64,000 nucleotides of DNA from Brachynemurus nebulosus (GCA_035578155.1 JAPWDM010000016.1:7979044-8043043), one strand, 5' to 3'; positions 12,621 through 26,774 are shown, counted from the first letter of the stretch. The notes: generated from the letters alone by a model not told the origin. Numbers and translations: made by a program.

Positions 12621-13864
12621 AAATTAGAGAAAAAAATGGAAACCTAAAACTTGACGCAAACAGTTACAACACCGAATAGCAGCTCTATCGGTCAAGAAAT
12701 ATGACCGTTATCGTACCAGTAAATTTTGTTACACATTTATATATCAGCCTCACATAACCTTGAAAACATTGTACATTTGGAGGTCATGATCAATACAATT
12801 GGTATATATCTCTAAAATACCACCAGGCTTAATCTTGTACGCATAGTATAAAAATATAACGGAATGATGAAATCCACCTTTCCAGTGGTGGCTTCCATCG
12901 AGGTTTCTCCTCTTTGACAGCGTTCCACCCTTTTGTTTTTAACAATTAGAGACAGTGTGAAAGAAACAGGGAGAATATTTTGAGGTGGCTGGATTTCTAC
13001 GAAACATTATGACAAACAATAAAAAAAAAGTCGTTAAATTTTCATGTTGAGCATAATGACACATGAAGCCTATTGTGGAGAAAAATGCATTAAAATTTGT
13101 GATGAAATACACGTCCTCTTCTAGAAAATGGGGAATTTTTGTTATATTCCAATTAAAAATGATGACAAAAATCTACAATTTTGCATGGTAAACAGGTTAA
13201 TTTGTTTAAACATGTATACAAAGTTTAAAAACGACTATGAATAGCATTGTTGTACAAACAAAACTAATATAAATTATGAAAATTGGGGCATTTCAGTCAA
13301 GTTATGTCATCCAATATAAGCAAATGAAATCATCGCGGATCCTAGCTGTTATTAATTTTATTGCCCCACCAAAGTTGGGCGAAACAGAAGAGAGGGAATT
13401 TCTTAATTTTATTATTTTATATTGAATGTTGAAACAACCGTAAATTATTTTTATAAATATAATTATTACGAAAACATAATATAATACAACGAAACGGTAG
13501 CATTTATATAATTTTATCCATCTTTATACCGAGGAACAACTGAATTAATATTTTTGTACATAATACATTTACATTAACATTAAAAGAACACAATTTGAAA
13601 AATATTTTAAATAAACAACAACTTAGTTCGAAAGATAGCAATTACACTACTTATATTAGCAAATTTTATAATAATATGATAATCTTGCGCAGGGAATTGA
13701 AAAAAATATTCTGCAAAAAAAGTGGTCTATATGGAAAAACAGCAGTATTGTATGATTTTTTCTAATAAGTTTGTTACAGTCCCATTTTCTCTAGTTTCTT
13801 CACTTTTTTATATATATTTCAAAGTAGTTATATGTAAAAACTGAAACATTGTGTGTATAGTATA
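12621..13864. other. Non-coding, nothing recognised
   Basis: No ORF with family similarity and no obvious repeat structure. Confidence 0.5.
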
Positions 13865-14070
13865 CAGCAATCCCCCGAAGAACACGATTAATTGGTTCCG
13901 TGTTCTTTGAAACCGTGTTGTTCGAGACTACAAAAGATGAGATTCCATTTCATATACATTTGTGAGTGAAGTGTAATATGTAATGTGTATATAATGGATA
14001 GGTTCATAGTATTTATTGCAATTAAAATGGAATGGAATTGTATTTATAAGCCCTGAAGTCGGTCTATCAT

Positions 14071-14155
<85 letters not shown>

Positions 14156-14824
14156 CTTGTTTATAAATAATGCATTACGTTATGGAAAACTTTGATCGTA
14201 AATATCTCGTAAACGGTGTTTCGTAGCTCAAAAATAACGAAATTTTTGAAGGCTTAAGCGGGGCAAGTTGTGGGTATTCCAAATGTATTGCTACTGTCAA
14301 AACCTACTTTTCGTTATCGAAAATTATCGATACCGAGTTATGTATCATAAATTGGTTATAATTGGTTAGTTTAGGCTCCATTAGTGTCATTGAATTAGTC
14401 AGCAATAAAAAATTTTTAAAAAATTAGCTTTCCTTACTTTTTGTAATTGTAAATTTTTGATTATAAATATCTCGTAAACGGTGCATCGTAGCGAAAAAAT
14501 AACGGAATTTTTGCAAGCTTAAGCGAAGCAAACTGTGGGTATTCCAAATATATTGGTACCTATTTTTTGTTATCGTAAATTATCGATGTCAAAAATAACG
14601 ATAGTAATTTTCAAAATTTAAATATGTAAATTTCTACATATACATTATCGTTTCTATTATAAAATTCTCTAAAATTTCTAGTAGTTTTTATTTCCAGTAA
14701 AAAACTTTACAAATTGTAAAGTATGTATGTATTTTATCCGCTTTCAAAAGAATTACTTAAAAATCGTGTCGTTTGAAACCGTGTAATTCGGGCGAAAGTA
14801 CCCGTGTCCTTCGGGGGTTACCTG
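13865..14824. mobile_element. Non-autonomous TA-flanked inverted-repeat transposon (pogo/mariner-like)
   Basis: The left terminus reads 'CAGCAATCCCCCGAAGAACA'. The right terminus, reverse-complemented, reads 'CAGGTAACCCCCGAAGGACA'. A TA dinucleotide flanks both sides, as expected for Tc1/mariner/pogo target duplication. A second inverted block ('ccgtgttctttgaaaccgtg' against 'cgtgtcgtttgaaaccgtgt') lies just inside. The interior has no transposase, a (TA)n tract at about 14072-14151, and 'gaaaattatcgatacc' blocks shared with the fold-back family at 18.3 kb. The superfamily call rests on termini only. Confidence 0.75.
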
Positions 14825-15114
14825 TATTTTATGATATTTTTATATTAATATTGCAAAAAATAGAGATGAAATTATCACTCTTATATTTTAATTCCGACTA
14901 TTAACTGACCATTTTTTGAACTAAAAATATTATTAATATTTGATTTTCATTGTTACAGAATTTCGCTTAAAGCATAGTTATCTGCATCTTTATTTTTCGA
15001 ACGCTTACTATTTATTTATCTTTTTCTGAAAATATTAACACAAATACCACTGTCGTAATATTCTGCATAACATAACGAATTTCCAAAGATTTACGAACGA
15101 AAAAAAGTCAAAAC
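14825..15114. other. Non-coding, nothing recognised
   Basis: A+T-rich spacer. Confidence 0.5.
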
Positions 15115-15345
15115 CGGTTGAACCTATCGACCTTCACATAACATAGCCATGTTTAACTAAAAAATTTTAGCTCTCTAATAGTGAAAAAAGAAAACCACTC
15201 AAAATTTATTGTGGAATTTATTTTTTGCGTTTTTAGATTCGCAAGACCCTGATACAACCCATATGAAATAGCTTATATCCATCTAAAATAGTTTGGTTTT
15301 TTGGCATTTTAAACAGCATTTTTAAAATCGTTTCGGTAGTTTTAG
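15115..15345. repeat. ~115-bp tandem units (left block)
   Basis: Two degenerate units contain 'acataacatagc..gttta' and 'tttttagattcgcaagaccctgat' blocks. Direct copies resume at about 16600-16875 on the other side of the inverted repeat, so that inverted repeat appears inserted in this array. Confidence 0.55.
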
Positions 15346-16599
15346 CCCAGGTGCTAGGTGACATTGAGTAGGCATGTAAGTGGTATACAATTTGACTTTT
15401 GATTATTGTTAGGGGGTCTTAGGTGAGTATGAAAACCCACGTCGTTGACCTCTAGTCGTGGTCGACAAATTGGGGGGGGGGGGGTAAGTTGCAGAAAAAG
15501 CCGATTGGGAGATCGCTTATATCTTGCTTATTATTGATCGGGAAAGCATTTTCTGGATAAACGATGAGAACAAAAGTTTCAACATTTGTTACGGCGCATC
15601 CGATGATGACCTTCACCTTGACCTCAAAGTCAAGGTTCAAGGTCATATCAAGGTGAAGTCCGTTTTTTTTATACGGCAACCCCACTTTTGACCCCGGAAA
15701 TGGAAAGAGCGGAAAATTCTGCATCCGAATATGACCTTGTTCGCGATCTCAAGGTCAATGATCAGGGTCAATTCAAGGGCAAATGCTGTTTTTGACTACC
15801 CAGGCGCTAGCTGACATTAAGTATGCACTGAAAGAGGTACAGAATTTGACTTTTGATTATTATTAGGGGGTCTTAGATGAGTATAAAAACGCATGTCGTC
15901 GACCTCTAGCCTGGTCAACAACTTGGTGGGAAAGGGGTTAAGTTGCAGAAAAATTCGATCGGGAAATCGCTTATATCTTGCTTATTATTGACCGTAGAGT
16001 GATAATTTTTTTTTAGTTTGTTTGCAATAAAATGATCTAAAATTTATGTAATATGCAAACTCTTAATATACCTAACAGTCTTCGTGTCAAAAAATGAAAA
16101 CCGAAAATAATAGTAAAATTTAAGAATTTGGGTTTGCCCTTAAACTGACCCTGATCATTGATCTTGAGATCACGATCAAGATCATATTCGGAAAAACGGA
16201 CTTGACCTTGATATGACCTTGAACCTTGATTTGAGGTCAAGGTGAAGGTGATCATCGGATGCGCCGTAACAAATGGTGAAACTTTTGTCCTCATCGTTTA
16301 TCCCAAAAATGGTTTCACGCTGAGATTTTTGACTTTTTTATACTTTTGACTAGCCTTGTATACTAAAAATCTTTAAATTTTAACGTTGTCTTCTATTATT
16401 ATTTTTTTACTTTACTTGCATTTAATAATAAACAAGATATAAACGATCTCCCGATCAGCTTTTTCTGCAACATTACCTCCTCCCCTCCAATTTGTCGACC
16501 ACCCTAGAGGTCGACGACATGGGTTTTCATACTCACCTACGACCCCCTAACAATAGTCAAAAGTCAAATTCAATACCTCTTTCGCACCTCGTCTATTTA
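15346..16599. repeat. Inverted-repeat element with internal duplication
   Basis: The block from about 15395 ('gactttt gattattgttagg', ending in a G run at 15470-15482) recurs directly at 15850-15990 and inverted at 16435-16570. The 'ttgacctcaaagtcaaggtt' segment at 15618-15665 recurs inverted at 16200-16250. The adjacent ORFs are by-products of this symmetry. The element is rich in TCAAGGTCA-like nonamers. No transposase seen. Confidence 0.7.
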
Positions 16600-16875
16600 T
16601 TACTGGCGCTTTTGCGACTTTAGGACTCGAACACACCTCATATAACATAGCTGTTACCCATCTAACCTAATTTAGCTTTGTAAGAGTGGAAAACTTTCAA
16701 AATCGGTTAGATAATTTATTTTTGGGACTTTTAGATCCGCAGCACCCTGACGGACCTCATGTAAAATAGTCTATGATATTCATCTAAAATAATTTTGCTA
16801 TCTAACAATTGAAGAATTTTAAAAATCAGTTTTGTAGTTTATTTTTGACGTTTTGAGTTCCCAGGACCCGGGCAA
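16600..16875. repeat. ~115-bp tandem units (right block)
   Basis: At least two direct units carry 'cctcatataacatagctg' and 'tttttgggacttttagatcc'. They continue the array seen at 15115-15345. Confidence 0.55.
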
Positions 16876-17133
16876 ACTGTAGATAAAGTAACTTAAAGCG
16901 GTCCACCAGAGCCTTGGAGATCTCATCTGACATAATTTACAACATTTACAACAACTAACAACATAACAAAGATCTTTGTTATGATCGATGTACGATTATA
17001 AACAATAAAGTAACTTTATAATATTTAATCATAATGAGAAGACACCCGCAAAAATCATTTTTATAACGCATCCTTAAGTTCAATCCTATGGTTAATTTTT
17101 ATTTTAAATATTGATATTTATTTTCTTATATAC

Positions 17134-19001
17134 AGGCTGGTCCAGAATAATGTACCGTAATTACTGGAGCTGATAGTATGTTCGAAAATAATGGTACCTT
17201 TTCATCTACACTTTTTTCCAAAACTCAATAATAAGGTAGATAAAGCAGTTGGGTAAATTGTAGAGGGGTGGAACGAAACTGAATTCTTTTTTTTAAATTT
17301 TTTAGGCGTTTTTGATTACTGGATTCATATTCTAGGGGCGCGTATGAACATTAAGATAATTAAATTTATGGTATCAATTATTCGATCACGATATGGTATT
17401 GGAAACAGATAATTTTACTTTAAATTACTCGAAAACGGTAATATTTATCGAAATGTAACAAGTATACCTTTTTTGCGTGAAATTGTTCGAGGAATTATAT
17501 TATCAGGGATTTTGTTTAAATAATTGCAAATTAAAAAAGAAAAGACGTGAAAACTCACATCTACCACCCAAAACCACCACTTACAAGTAAAGGGCCCGGG
17601 GCCGGACCTATCGATTTTGATGAAACTTAGATATGTTGTAGAACACTAAAAAATAAGCGACACGTATTTTTTTATCGGCGGAAAAACGGCTTGAAGGGGT
17701 GAAATCGCCTTCCAAAAATTTGGGTAAAAATTTAATTTTTTAAATATCTCGAAAACGGTAAGAGATAGAGCAAAAGTTTAAATTGGCGATATTGCTCTTT
17801 TCTAAAGAGCTATCTATTGATATTAAATTTGTTCAAATTACATCACAGGGGTGGTTGGAGGTTAAAATTTAGGGGTTAATTTTGCAAAAATGGGGTGAAA
17901 ATTAAACAATATAAAAATTTTGTTTACAGATTTGAAATCTACGTCAAAAAATCTAATTGACCTGTTTTTGCTCAATGTCCTAATATTAAGTCTAGGGGTA
18001 GTTAACTAAGGGGTGACTGTGTTGAATAGTCGTACTACTGGGGTAGTTCAAGAAGTTTTTCTTCATGGAAAATAGTTTAAGACATTTAGAATAACGTAGA
18101 AATGAAATTTTCGATTTCAAAATTCAGTTTAGCAACATTGGAGAGGGGGTGAGTCACCCTCTTAAATTACATACTAGATAACATACACTCATTTTTAATA
18201 TTAACACACTGACAGTGGGTAATAATCTCACAATAAGTGGTTCTGAAGTTGGACTGTCGTATGTCAGGTTTTTATAAGGTTTGTTTTGTAATGGATGTTA
18301 TAGTTTTCGTTATCGAAAATTATCGATACCGAAAATAACGATATTTTCAAAATGAATGGAAATCTAATAAAAACCTTACATACGATATTCCAACTTCAAA
18401 ACCACTTATTGTGACATTATTACCCACTGTCAATGTGTTAATGTTAAAAATGAGTGTATGTTAACTAGTATGTAATTTAAGAGGGTGACTCACCCCCTCC
18501 CCAATGTTGCTCAAACTGAATTTTGAAATCGAAAATTTCATTTCTACGTTATTCTAAATGTCTTAAACTATTTTCCATCAAGAAGAATTTCTTGAACTAC
18601 CCAAGTAGTACGACTATTCGACACAATCACCCCCTACTGATCTACCCCTAGACTTAATATTAGGACATTGATCAAAAACAGGTCAATTAGATTTTCTGAC
18701 GTAGATTTCAAATTTGTAAACAGAATTTTTATATTGTTTAATATTCATCCCCTTTTTGCAAAATTAACCCCTAAATTTTAACCCACAGCCACCCCTGTTG
18801 AAACAATTTGAACGAATTGCATACCAATAGATAGCTCTTTAAAAAAGAGTAATACTGCCAATTCAAAACTTTTGCTCTATATCTTATCGTTTTCGAGATA
18901 TTTAAAAAATTAAATTTTTACCCCAATTTTTGGAGGGCGATTCACCCCTTCAAACCGTTTTTCCGCCAATAAAAAAAATACGTGTTGCTTATTTTTTAGT
19001 G
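17134..19001. mobile_element. Fold-back element, left arm, centre and part of the right arm
   Basis: The terminus 'aggctggtccagaataatgt' is matched inverted by 'atattctggacaacctt' ending near 23746. The arm is palindromic about a centre near 18330: 'ggtaataatctcacaataag' at 18217 pairs with 'cttattgtgacattattacc' at 18403. The right arm breaks off after 'attttttagtg' at 19001, where the Jockey LINE sits, and resumes at about 23414. Each full arm is about 1.0-1.2 kb. The only ORFs are short. Partial copies of the family lie at about 52975-53095 and 61850-62210. Confidence 0.8.
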
Positions 19002-19293
19002 GAGTTCGATACTATTATCCATCGTAAAAGGACGTGTTTATTATTAAATAATTATTTATGATTATTAATAATAAAAAACATTGTTGTGTTTGCAAGTTCT
19101 TAAAAAAGATTATTGTTATTGTACAATACATAATTCGTTCTAATATTTGTAGTGCTTAGTCAGCAATTACTTAACTTTTATTAATATTTTGCTTTTTTTT
19201 ATTTTTATTTTTAATCGTTCATTAAGCTTATTGGGCAATATTTTTGTGTAATATCTAGTAACCTAGTTATAGTGAACTAATTAGTGTTTTATT

Positions 19294-20574
19294 ATGCAAT
19301 CAGCCAGTGGCGGCTCAGATAATGTAACACGCAGATATATTTATCTACCAGTTGCATCAAATACGCCTAAATCACTGTTCGATGAATTAAGTGAAGTAAA
19401 CAGCGATCAACAGTTACCTGATACATCAGCCATTAGAAAAATAAGGGATAAACTTTCTAATTACAAAGGCAAACCGAAAAATTTGAACAAGAAAAACAGA
19501 ATGCTATAAGAAGATTAAGCACTTCGTCGCAGTTGGCAGGGAGACGACTTTGTTGTAGTATCCCGTAAAAAAAAGAGAAGTCCAGATGCTGAACAGAGAA
19601 GAGTTAAGCAGAAGGAAAATTCGGAGACGGAGGTCACTATCAACAATCGCTTTGAAAGTCTCCAAAGTGTTTCTCAAGACCCAGATATACCAACCGAAAG
19701 CTTGTCCAAAGATAAAAAAGAACCTGTGCAACCTATTTTTGTAACAAATGTTATTAATTTTAAATCATTTGAGCAGGAACTAAATTCGAATGGCTTTACT
19801 AATAAATGCTTGTTTAAAGTTATGAATAAGCAAATAAAAATTATACCAGTAGATGTTTCTACATACCGCGTGTTGATCACATATTTTAAATCACGTAATG
19901 TAAATTATTACACTCATCGCTTAAGACAAGAACTACCTTTTCGAGTTGTTATGAGGAATGTTCATCACTCCACCACACAAGAAGAAATAGCCGCTGATCT
20001 TGCCGAACTTGGATACGTTGTAGAAAACGTATCCAATATAAAACATGCTAAAACCAAACAACCTTTACCTTTGTTCTTTATTGATCTGAAGAATAATGAA
20101 AATAACAAATCAATTTACCAGGTCACAAAAACGGGAAATAAAATTGTAAAATTTGAACCACCTAATAAAAAAAGGGAAATTCCGCAATGTAAAAGATGCC
20201 AGAGATTTGGTCACACCCAAAACAACTGTGGACGTATTTATAGATGTGTAAAGTGTACTGGAAATCACCAGACAAGTGCGTGCGAGAAGAAAAGCAGAGA
20301 TATCCCTGCTGTTTGTGTTAACTGTGGTGAAAATCATCCAGCAAATTATAAAGGTTGTATCGTTTACAAAAAACTTTTAGAAAAACGTTACCCCCCATTA
20401 AGAAGAAAGCAGCCTACTGAATCCAACTTGATCTCACGAGCTCCATCTCCGAACTACGTGAGAGAAAACTTCACCTATGTACAAGCAGTTGGAGATTTGC
20501 CCTCCACTAACATTATTGAAGCCGCCACTGAACATAATACAAACCAAACAGCGCTGGTTGCTAAAATGAAATAA
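19294..20574 (+). pseudogene. Jockey ORF1, gag-like zinc-knuckle protein
   Basis: ORF1 proteins of Jockey LINEs bind element RNA and form the ribonucleoprotein. The main block (19702-20574, 290 aa) ends in three zinc knuckles: 'CKRCQRFGHTQNNC' (from about 20189), 'CVKCTGNHQTSAC' and 'CVNCGENHPANYKGC'. The N-terminal block (19294-19509) is in the same frame. Between about 19485 and 19545 the sequence runs out of frame and produces two stops ('taa' at 19507-19509 and a second shortly after), which looks like two compensating small indels. The stop at 20572-20574 sits one base before the ORF2 ATG, typical for tightly coupled LINE ORFs. Confidence 0.88.
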
Positions 20575-20575
20575 A

Positions 20576-23271
20576 ATGGCTCTATCCATAAATATCGTTT
20601 TATGGAATGCAAATGGTTTATTAAACCGTCGTCTGGAACTTGAAACATTCCTTCAAGATCATGACATAGATATAGCCCTAATATCTGAAACGAGATTTAC
20701 TCAGAGAAGTTATCTTAAAATAAGAAACTATACTGTGTATGATACGAAACATCCTAGTGGTAGAGGCCACGGTGGTACAGCGATTATAATTAAAAACAGC
20801 TTAAAGCATCACGAGCTACAAAAATATAACGAAGAATACCTTCAAGCAACAAGCGTAGTGGTGGAAGATTGGATTGGACCAATAACTTTTTCTGCTGTGT
20901 ATTGTCCTCCAAGATATGCAATCAGCCAGGATATGTTTCAAAATTTTTTCAACATCCTTGGAAATCGATTTATCTCAGGCGGTGACAACAATGCTAAGCA
21001 CACGCATTGGGGTTCTAGGCTCATCAACCCTAAAGGTAGAAATCTTCTAAAAGTTCTCGATGAAAGCAATCTGAATCATCTATCTACGGGTGAACCAACT
21101 TATTGGCCATCTGATTTAAATAAAACTCCAGATTTGTTGGACCTATTTGTTACGAAAAATATGTCTAATAGATACATGGAGATAAAGTCGTGTTTTGACT
21201 TATCATCGGACCATTCACCTGTTCTGCTTACAGTTAGCACTAAATTAATCCATAAAGAGAAAACACCTGTTCTGTTCAATAAGCACACGGACTGGGATTA
21301 CTTTCGAAATTATATTGACAAAAAAATTACCTTAAGAACATCCTTAAAGTCAGAATTAGAATTAGATCAAGCAGTGGTAAATTTTACTAATATCATTCAA
21401 TCTGCTGCTTGTGAATCCACTCCAGACATTGTCAATAATTCAGGTGTCAAAGTTACCTCACCAGGTACAGTTAAGGACTTGATTTTAGAAAAACGGAGGC
21501 TAAGAAGAATATGGCAACAGACCAGGTTTCCAGAAGACAAAAATCGTTTTAACAGAATATCCCTAAAGTTAAAGCGATTACTGAATAAATTAAAACAGGA
21601 TGCTATTGAAGATTATCTCGAAAATCTTTGTCCAACTGAAGCATCTGACTACTCCCTCTGGAAAGCTACTAAGCACATTAAACAGCCACAACAACAAATA
21701 CCACCACTTCGTGGAAATAATGGAAGCTGGGCAAAAAGTGCACGAGAAAAGGCAGAACTTTTTGCTGAAACTCTATCAGAAGTTTTTCAACCCAATCACG
21801 GAGACAACTTAAATATTGAAGAAACTCAACTTTTAGAAGCATCTCCAGAGCCAACTGTCCCAGTTGAACCTTTTTCGCCAAAGGAAATTAAAAGATTGAT
21901 CTGGAATGAATTAAATATAAAGAAAGCTCCTGGCTATGATCTTGTCACAGTTAGGATTCTAAGAGAATTGCCTAATAAAGGTATTATGATGGTAAATTTA
22001 ATTTTTAATGCCATTTTAAGACTAAAATATTTTCCGGCTGTTTGGAAATTAACTCAAGTCATCTTAATACAAAAACCGGGGAAGCCAGTAAATGAGGTGA
22101 CGTCGTACAGACCAATCAGTTTACTCCCCGTTTTATCCAAAATGTTCGAAAAGTTATTTCTCAGAAGACTGCATCGAGTCCTCGATGACCTTAAAATTAT
22201 TCCAGATCATCAGTTTGATTTTCGCGCAAAACATTCAACCGTCGAACAAGTTCATCGTGTAGTCAATACGATCAACCGCTCTTTTCAAGAAAAAGAATAA
22301 AAGAATATTGTACAGCAGCTTTTCTCGATGTGAGTCAAGCATTTGACAAAGTATGGCATACTGGTTTATTGTATAAATTAAGGAAAAATATTCCTGAATC
22401 ATTTTACTTAATATTGAAATCTTATTTGTCAGATCGTTACTTTCATGTAAAGTTTCAGAGTGAAATATCAGAAATGTTTCCAGTCCGTTCCGGTGTACCA
22501 CAAGGTAGCGTTCTAGGGCCTATTCTTTATCTTATATATACTACAGATCTGTCGGTTGATGAAGAAAATACTTCTGCAACATTTGCTAATGATACTGCTA
22601 TCCTAGCTACTGATAAAGATCCAAATGTTGCATCACAAAAGTTACAATCTAGCCTGCGTCGAATACAGGAATGGTTACATAAATGGCGTATTCGAGTAAA
22701 TGAGACGAAATCAGTGCAAGTTACATTTACTACGAGAAAAGAAACCTGCCCTGCAGTTAGTTTGAATGATGTAGTGTTACCATTAGCTACTGAAGCTAAA
22801 TATCTAGGTATGCATCTAGATAGAAAACTAACATGGCGTAAACATATTTGGACTAAACGCAAGCAACTAAATGTTAAGTTTTCTAAGTTCTATTGGCTTC
22901 TAGGTCGTAAATCAAAGTTGTCTTTAAGAAACAAAGTGCTAGTTTATAAAAGTGTTATCAAACCAGTATGGACTTATGGTATTCAGCTTTGGGGTACTGC
23001 TAGTGTTAGCAATATTGAGATATTGCAATGATTTAAGTCTAAAGTGCTACGAGCCATAAGTGATTCCCCGTGGTATGTGCGTAACGATGACATACATCGC
23101 AGTCTTCAAGTGCCCACAGTGCGTGAGGAAATAGTACGATACAGTGATAAATACATTCATCGCCTAGAAAATCACCCTAATGTGTGTACCCTTAACTTAC
23201 TTGACAATAGTAACTCTTTGTATAGACTCAATCGACAGAATATTTTAGAATTAAGATATAGATTTATTTAG
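20576..23271 (+). pseudogene. Jockey ORF2, APE endonuclease and reverse transcriptase, disrupted
   Basis: This enzyme nicks target DNA and copies the element RNA at the nick. The APE domain is residues 1-230: 'WNANGL', 'ALISETRF', a 'GGDNNAKHTHWGS' block where GGDFNAKH is usual, and 'SSDHSPV'. The RT domain starts near residue 445: 'APGYDLVTVRIL', 'SYRPISLLPVLSKMFEKL'. At about 22290-22300 an apparent 8-bp insertion ('taaaagaa' type) ends the first frame. RT continues in 22330-23031 with 'SGVPQGSVLGP'. The catalytic box reads FANDT instead of FADDT (codon 22588-22590), which should abolish polymerisation. A TGA at 23029-23031 breaks the C-terminal part, which continues to 23271. Confidence 0.92.
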
Positions 23272-23413
23272 CTTTTAATGAATAGTATATTATATTTAGT
23301 ATGTAATTTATTTTGAGTGATTACCAGTGGGTAATCACCGTTATGTTCTATCATCGCTCGATTTATAGTTCTATTTAGAACTGATAATCGATAAACAAGG
23401 ATGTTAAAAAAAA

Positions 23414-24902
<1,489 letters not shown>

Positions 24903-25842
24903 CTGCCGTGCTAAGCAAAAGTGCCTTAAGTAACAAATTCAAGTTTTCAAGAAAATTGAGATCAAAACTTTTTGACTTGCTGTTTCTTTTTGTATCAGCA
25001 GAACTTTAAAGCAGTTTTCTTTATTTTAGAAAACTTAGAGATATTTCTAAGCAGTTCTGCCCAATTTTATTGCAAAATTTTGCTTAGAAATATGTTTTAT
25101 TCAATAAAAACTGTACTTACGGCATTTTTGCTTTGTATTACTTTTTCATTAGGACGATTGAAAGTGCCATAAGTAACATTAAATACTGTTGCTACCCATC
25201 TCAGAGCAGGGATAAACTATAAAATAATATTTTTAGCTCTGTAAAAATACAAAATTTCTGCGCTCAGACCATGAAATATTCCAAAATTGTTATTAATTTC
25301 CTCTCTCTTTGCTTCAATAATGTTTTGAATGCACTTTCTTTTACAGAAATTTTGTCCATTACATGGATTTTTCACGACTGAGTGGCTACTTTTCAATTCT
25401 TCAATTTTTTATTTTTTTTTCCTTTCTCTAAACTAATATTAAATTTCGTCCTTTTTTTCTTATTTTTACCTGCATCACCATAACAAACTGAAGTCTCAGC
25501 GGTGTCATGCCGAATTTCAATACCCTCATTAGGCTTGTTTTCACCTAGGCCTATGCTTAATTCATTTTCCACATTTCCTTTATCTTCAGTAAGTGTATTA
25601 CAAAAACCTAGATTGTTTTGTTCAACTTTTACAGTTCTTTCGAATTTCTAAGTTTACAAAACTTTTCTCAAGTCGAATCCTAAATTATTACTGTTTTCTT
25701 TCCAATCCGACCTTACTTTATCAGTTAACACTTTCATCAACACAATTTTCGGTTAAATCTCGTCTGGCTATTATTGTGTTAGTGTTGTAACAGTAGTGGG
25801 CGTAAGCCGAGAACTTTAGGCAATCGAATTTACACTAATGTA

Positions 25843-25960
25843 GTGTTGATTGCCGCCGCGTGATTTGTTAATCTTTGATACTTATCATGGGTTCAAACCC
25901 CAGGTAATGTGTTTGGTGGCGCCAACTAGCGGCCGTAACGTGAACTATGTAAGGCCGCTA
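25843..25960 (+). repeat. tRNA-derived SINE head (candidate)
   Basis: A box-B-like sequence 'gggttcaaacccc' sits at about 25890-25903. It is preceded about 30-40 bp upstream by an A-box-like 'gcgtgatttgttaatc' (25857-25872). These are the internal RNA polymerase III promoter blocks of tRNA-related SINEs. The body after the head is short, and I cannot define the 3' end or a poly-A tail. A decayed tRNA gene is the alternative. Confidence 0.5.
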
Positions 25961-26340
25961 TCATTATTCCGACATGTTGGTTTCTTACACCAATAATTCA
26001 TTTTGTGATTCCCCGAATTAAGTGGTTTTTAACACAGGACTTGTACCAGAACGACCAACGAACAACGGTGAACCTGATATACGATGCTTCGTGCATCACT
26101 CACTCACAAACTGACCTTAGATTGGTTCAGACGTAATTTTTTATGTGAGTCACAATTTTCTTTATTAAAAGATTTAAACAATATTTAAATTAAATTTTTG
26201 TAAAATATTTTTATAAACATTTCTAAAATTAAAAGTGCCTTAAAATATAATAAATGTTAAATATTAAAAAGGAAATAAATGTTTATTATTTAAAATACCA
26301 ATTTAATAACCATCTACTGACGAATTATTTCATCAATTAA

Positions 26341-26470
26341 GAACTGTCGACACGAACCGCCACGCGTAATGCTGGTTTCCGGAGGATTATTCCTCACATA
26401 GTAACCCACGAAACAGGGACAAACAGAATTAATGGCATCCAACAATTAATATATCGAGTTTTTCGGCGCC
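26341..26470 (-). pseudogene. Unrecognised small coding-like segment
   Basis: On the minus strand from about 26436 an open frame runs about 41 codons to a TAG near 26312. It includes 'VGYYVRNNPPETSITRGG' and 'FLIDEIIRQ'. The composition (Cys, Pro, Arg and acidic residues) is unlike the surrounding A+T-rich noise. It has no start codon and I do not recognise a family. It may be a remnant of the element's own gene or of an exon carried in it. Confidence 0.3.
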
Positions 26471-26474
26471 AAAA

Positions 26475-26774
26475 TCAAGTTATAAATACAGTCAAGAAGC
26501 CGCCAACCATTATAGTGTTCAAATCATAAACGAGTACTTCTTTGTCTTCTGCAGCAATATTATCTAAGATAGTTTTAAAACCCTCGTTTATACGATCTGT
26601 TATCGATAAAAGCTCATTATTATGAATTTTAGCAAGTTCTGTTGATGTGGAGACCTTACATACTTCATCCTCCATACGAAGTTCAACGGCACTAGCCTGA
26701 TTTTAATTTTTTTCAATGGCTAAGTTAATTAGCTGTTTTGTACGATTTGATACTATGTCTGGTAACGAATTCAT
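26475..26774 (-). pseudogene. Unrecognised small protein, one in-frame stop
   Basis: From an ATG at 26774 the frame reads 'MNSLPDIVSNRTKQLINLAI', meets a TAA near 26705, and continues in the same frame to 26475. The second half includes 'VELRMEDEVCKVSTSTELAK' and a likely amphipathic helix 'ITDRINEGFKTILDNIAAED'. The sequence looks protein-like, not random, but I recognise no domain. It lies inside the TA-flanked transposon next to another coding-like segment on the same strand, so the two may be pieces of one lost transposon gene. A spliced host exon is the alternative. Confidence 0.35.

Larger units (their letters stand above)
19002..23413 (+). mobile_element. Jockey-clade LINE, nearly full length
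   Basis: A 5' UTR of about 290 bp, ORF1 (gag-like), ORF2 (endonuclease plus RT), a short 3' UTR and a 3' A-run at about 23405-23413 follow in the usual order. It interrupts the fold-back arm. 'ttttttagtg' is present both before (ending 19001) and after (ending about 23426), consistent with a target-site duplication of about 10 bp. No RNase H domain follows the RT, as is normal for Jockey. Several inactivating changes show this copy is dead. Confidence 0.9.

Noticed and set aside
15452..16294. Pair of minus-strand ORFs with shared segments as a gene family
   Set aside because: The shared peptides come from the inverted and direct DNA repeats. The poly-Pro end comes from a G run.
25790..25960. 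Functional tRNA gene
   Set aside because: Box A and box B resemble a tRNA, but no complete acceptor stem or cloverleaf could be drawn. A SINE head fits better.
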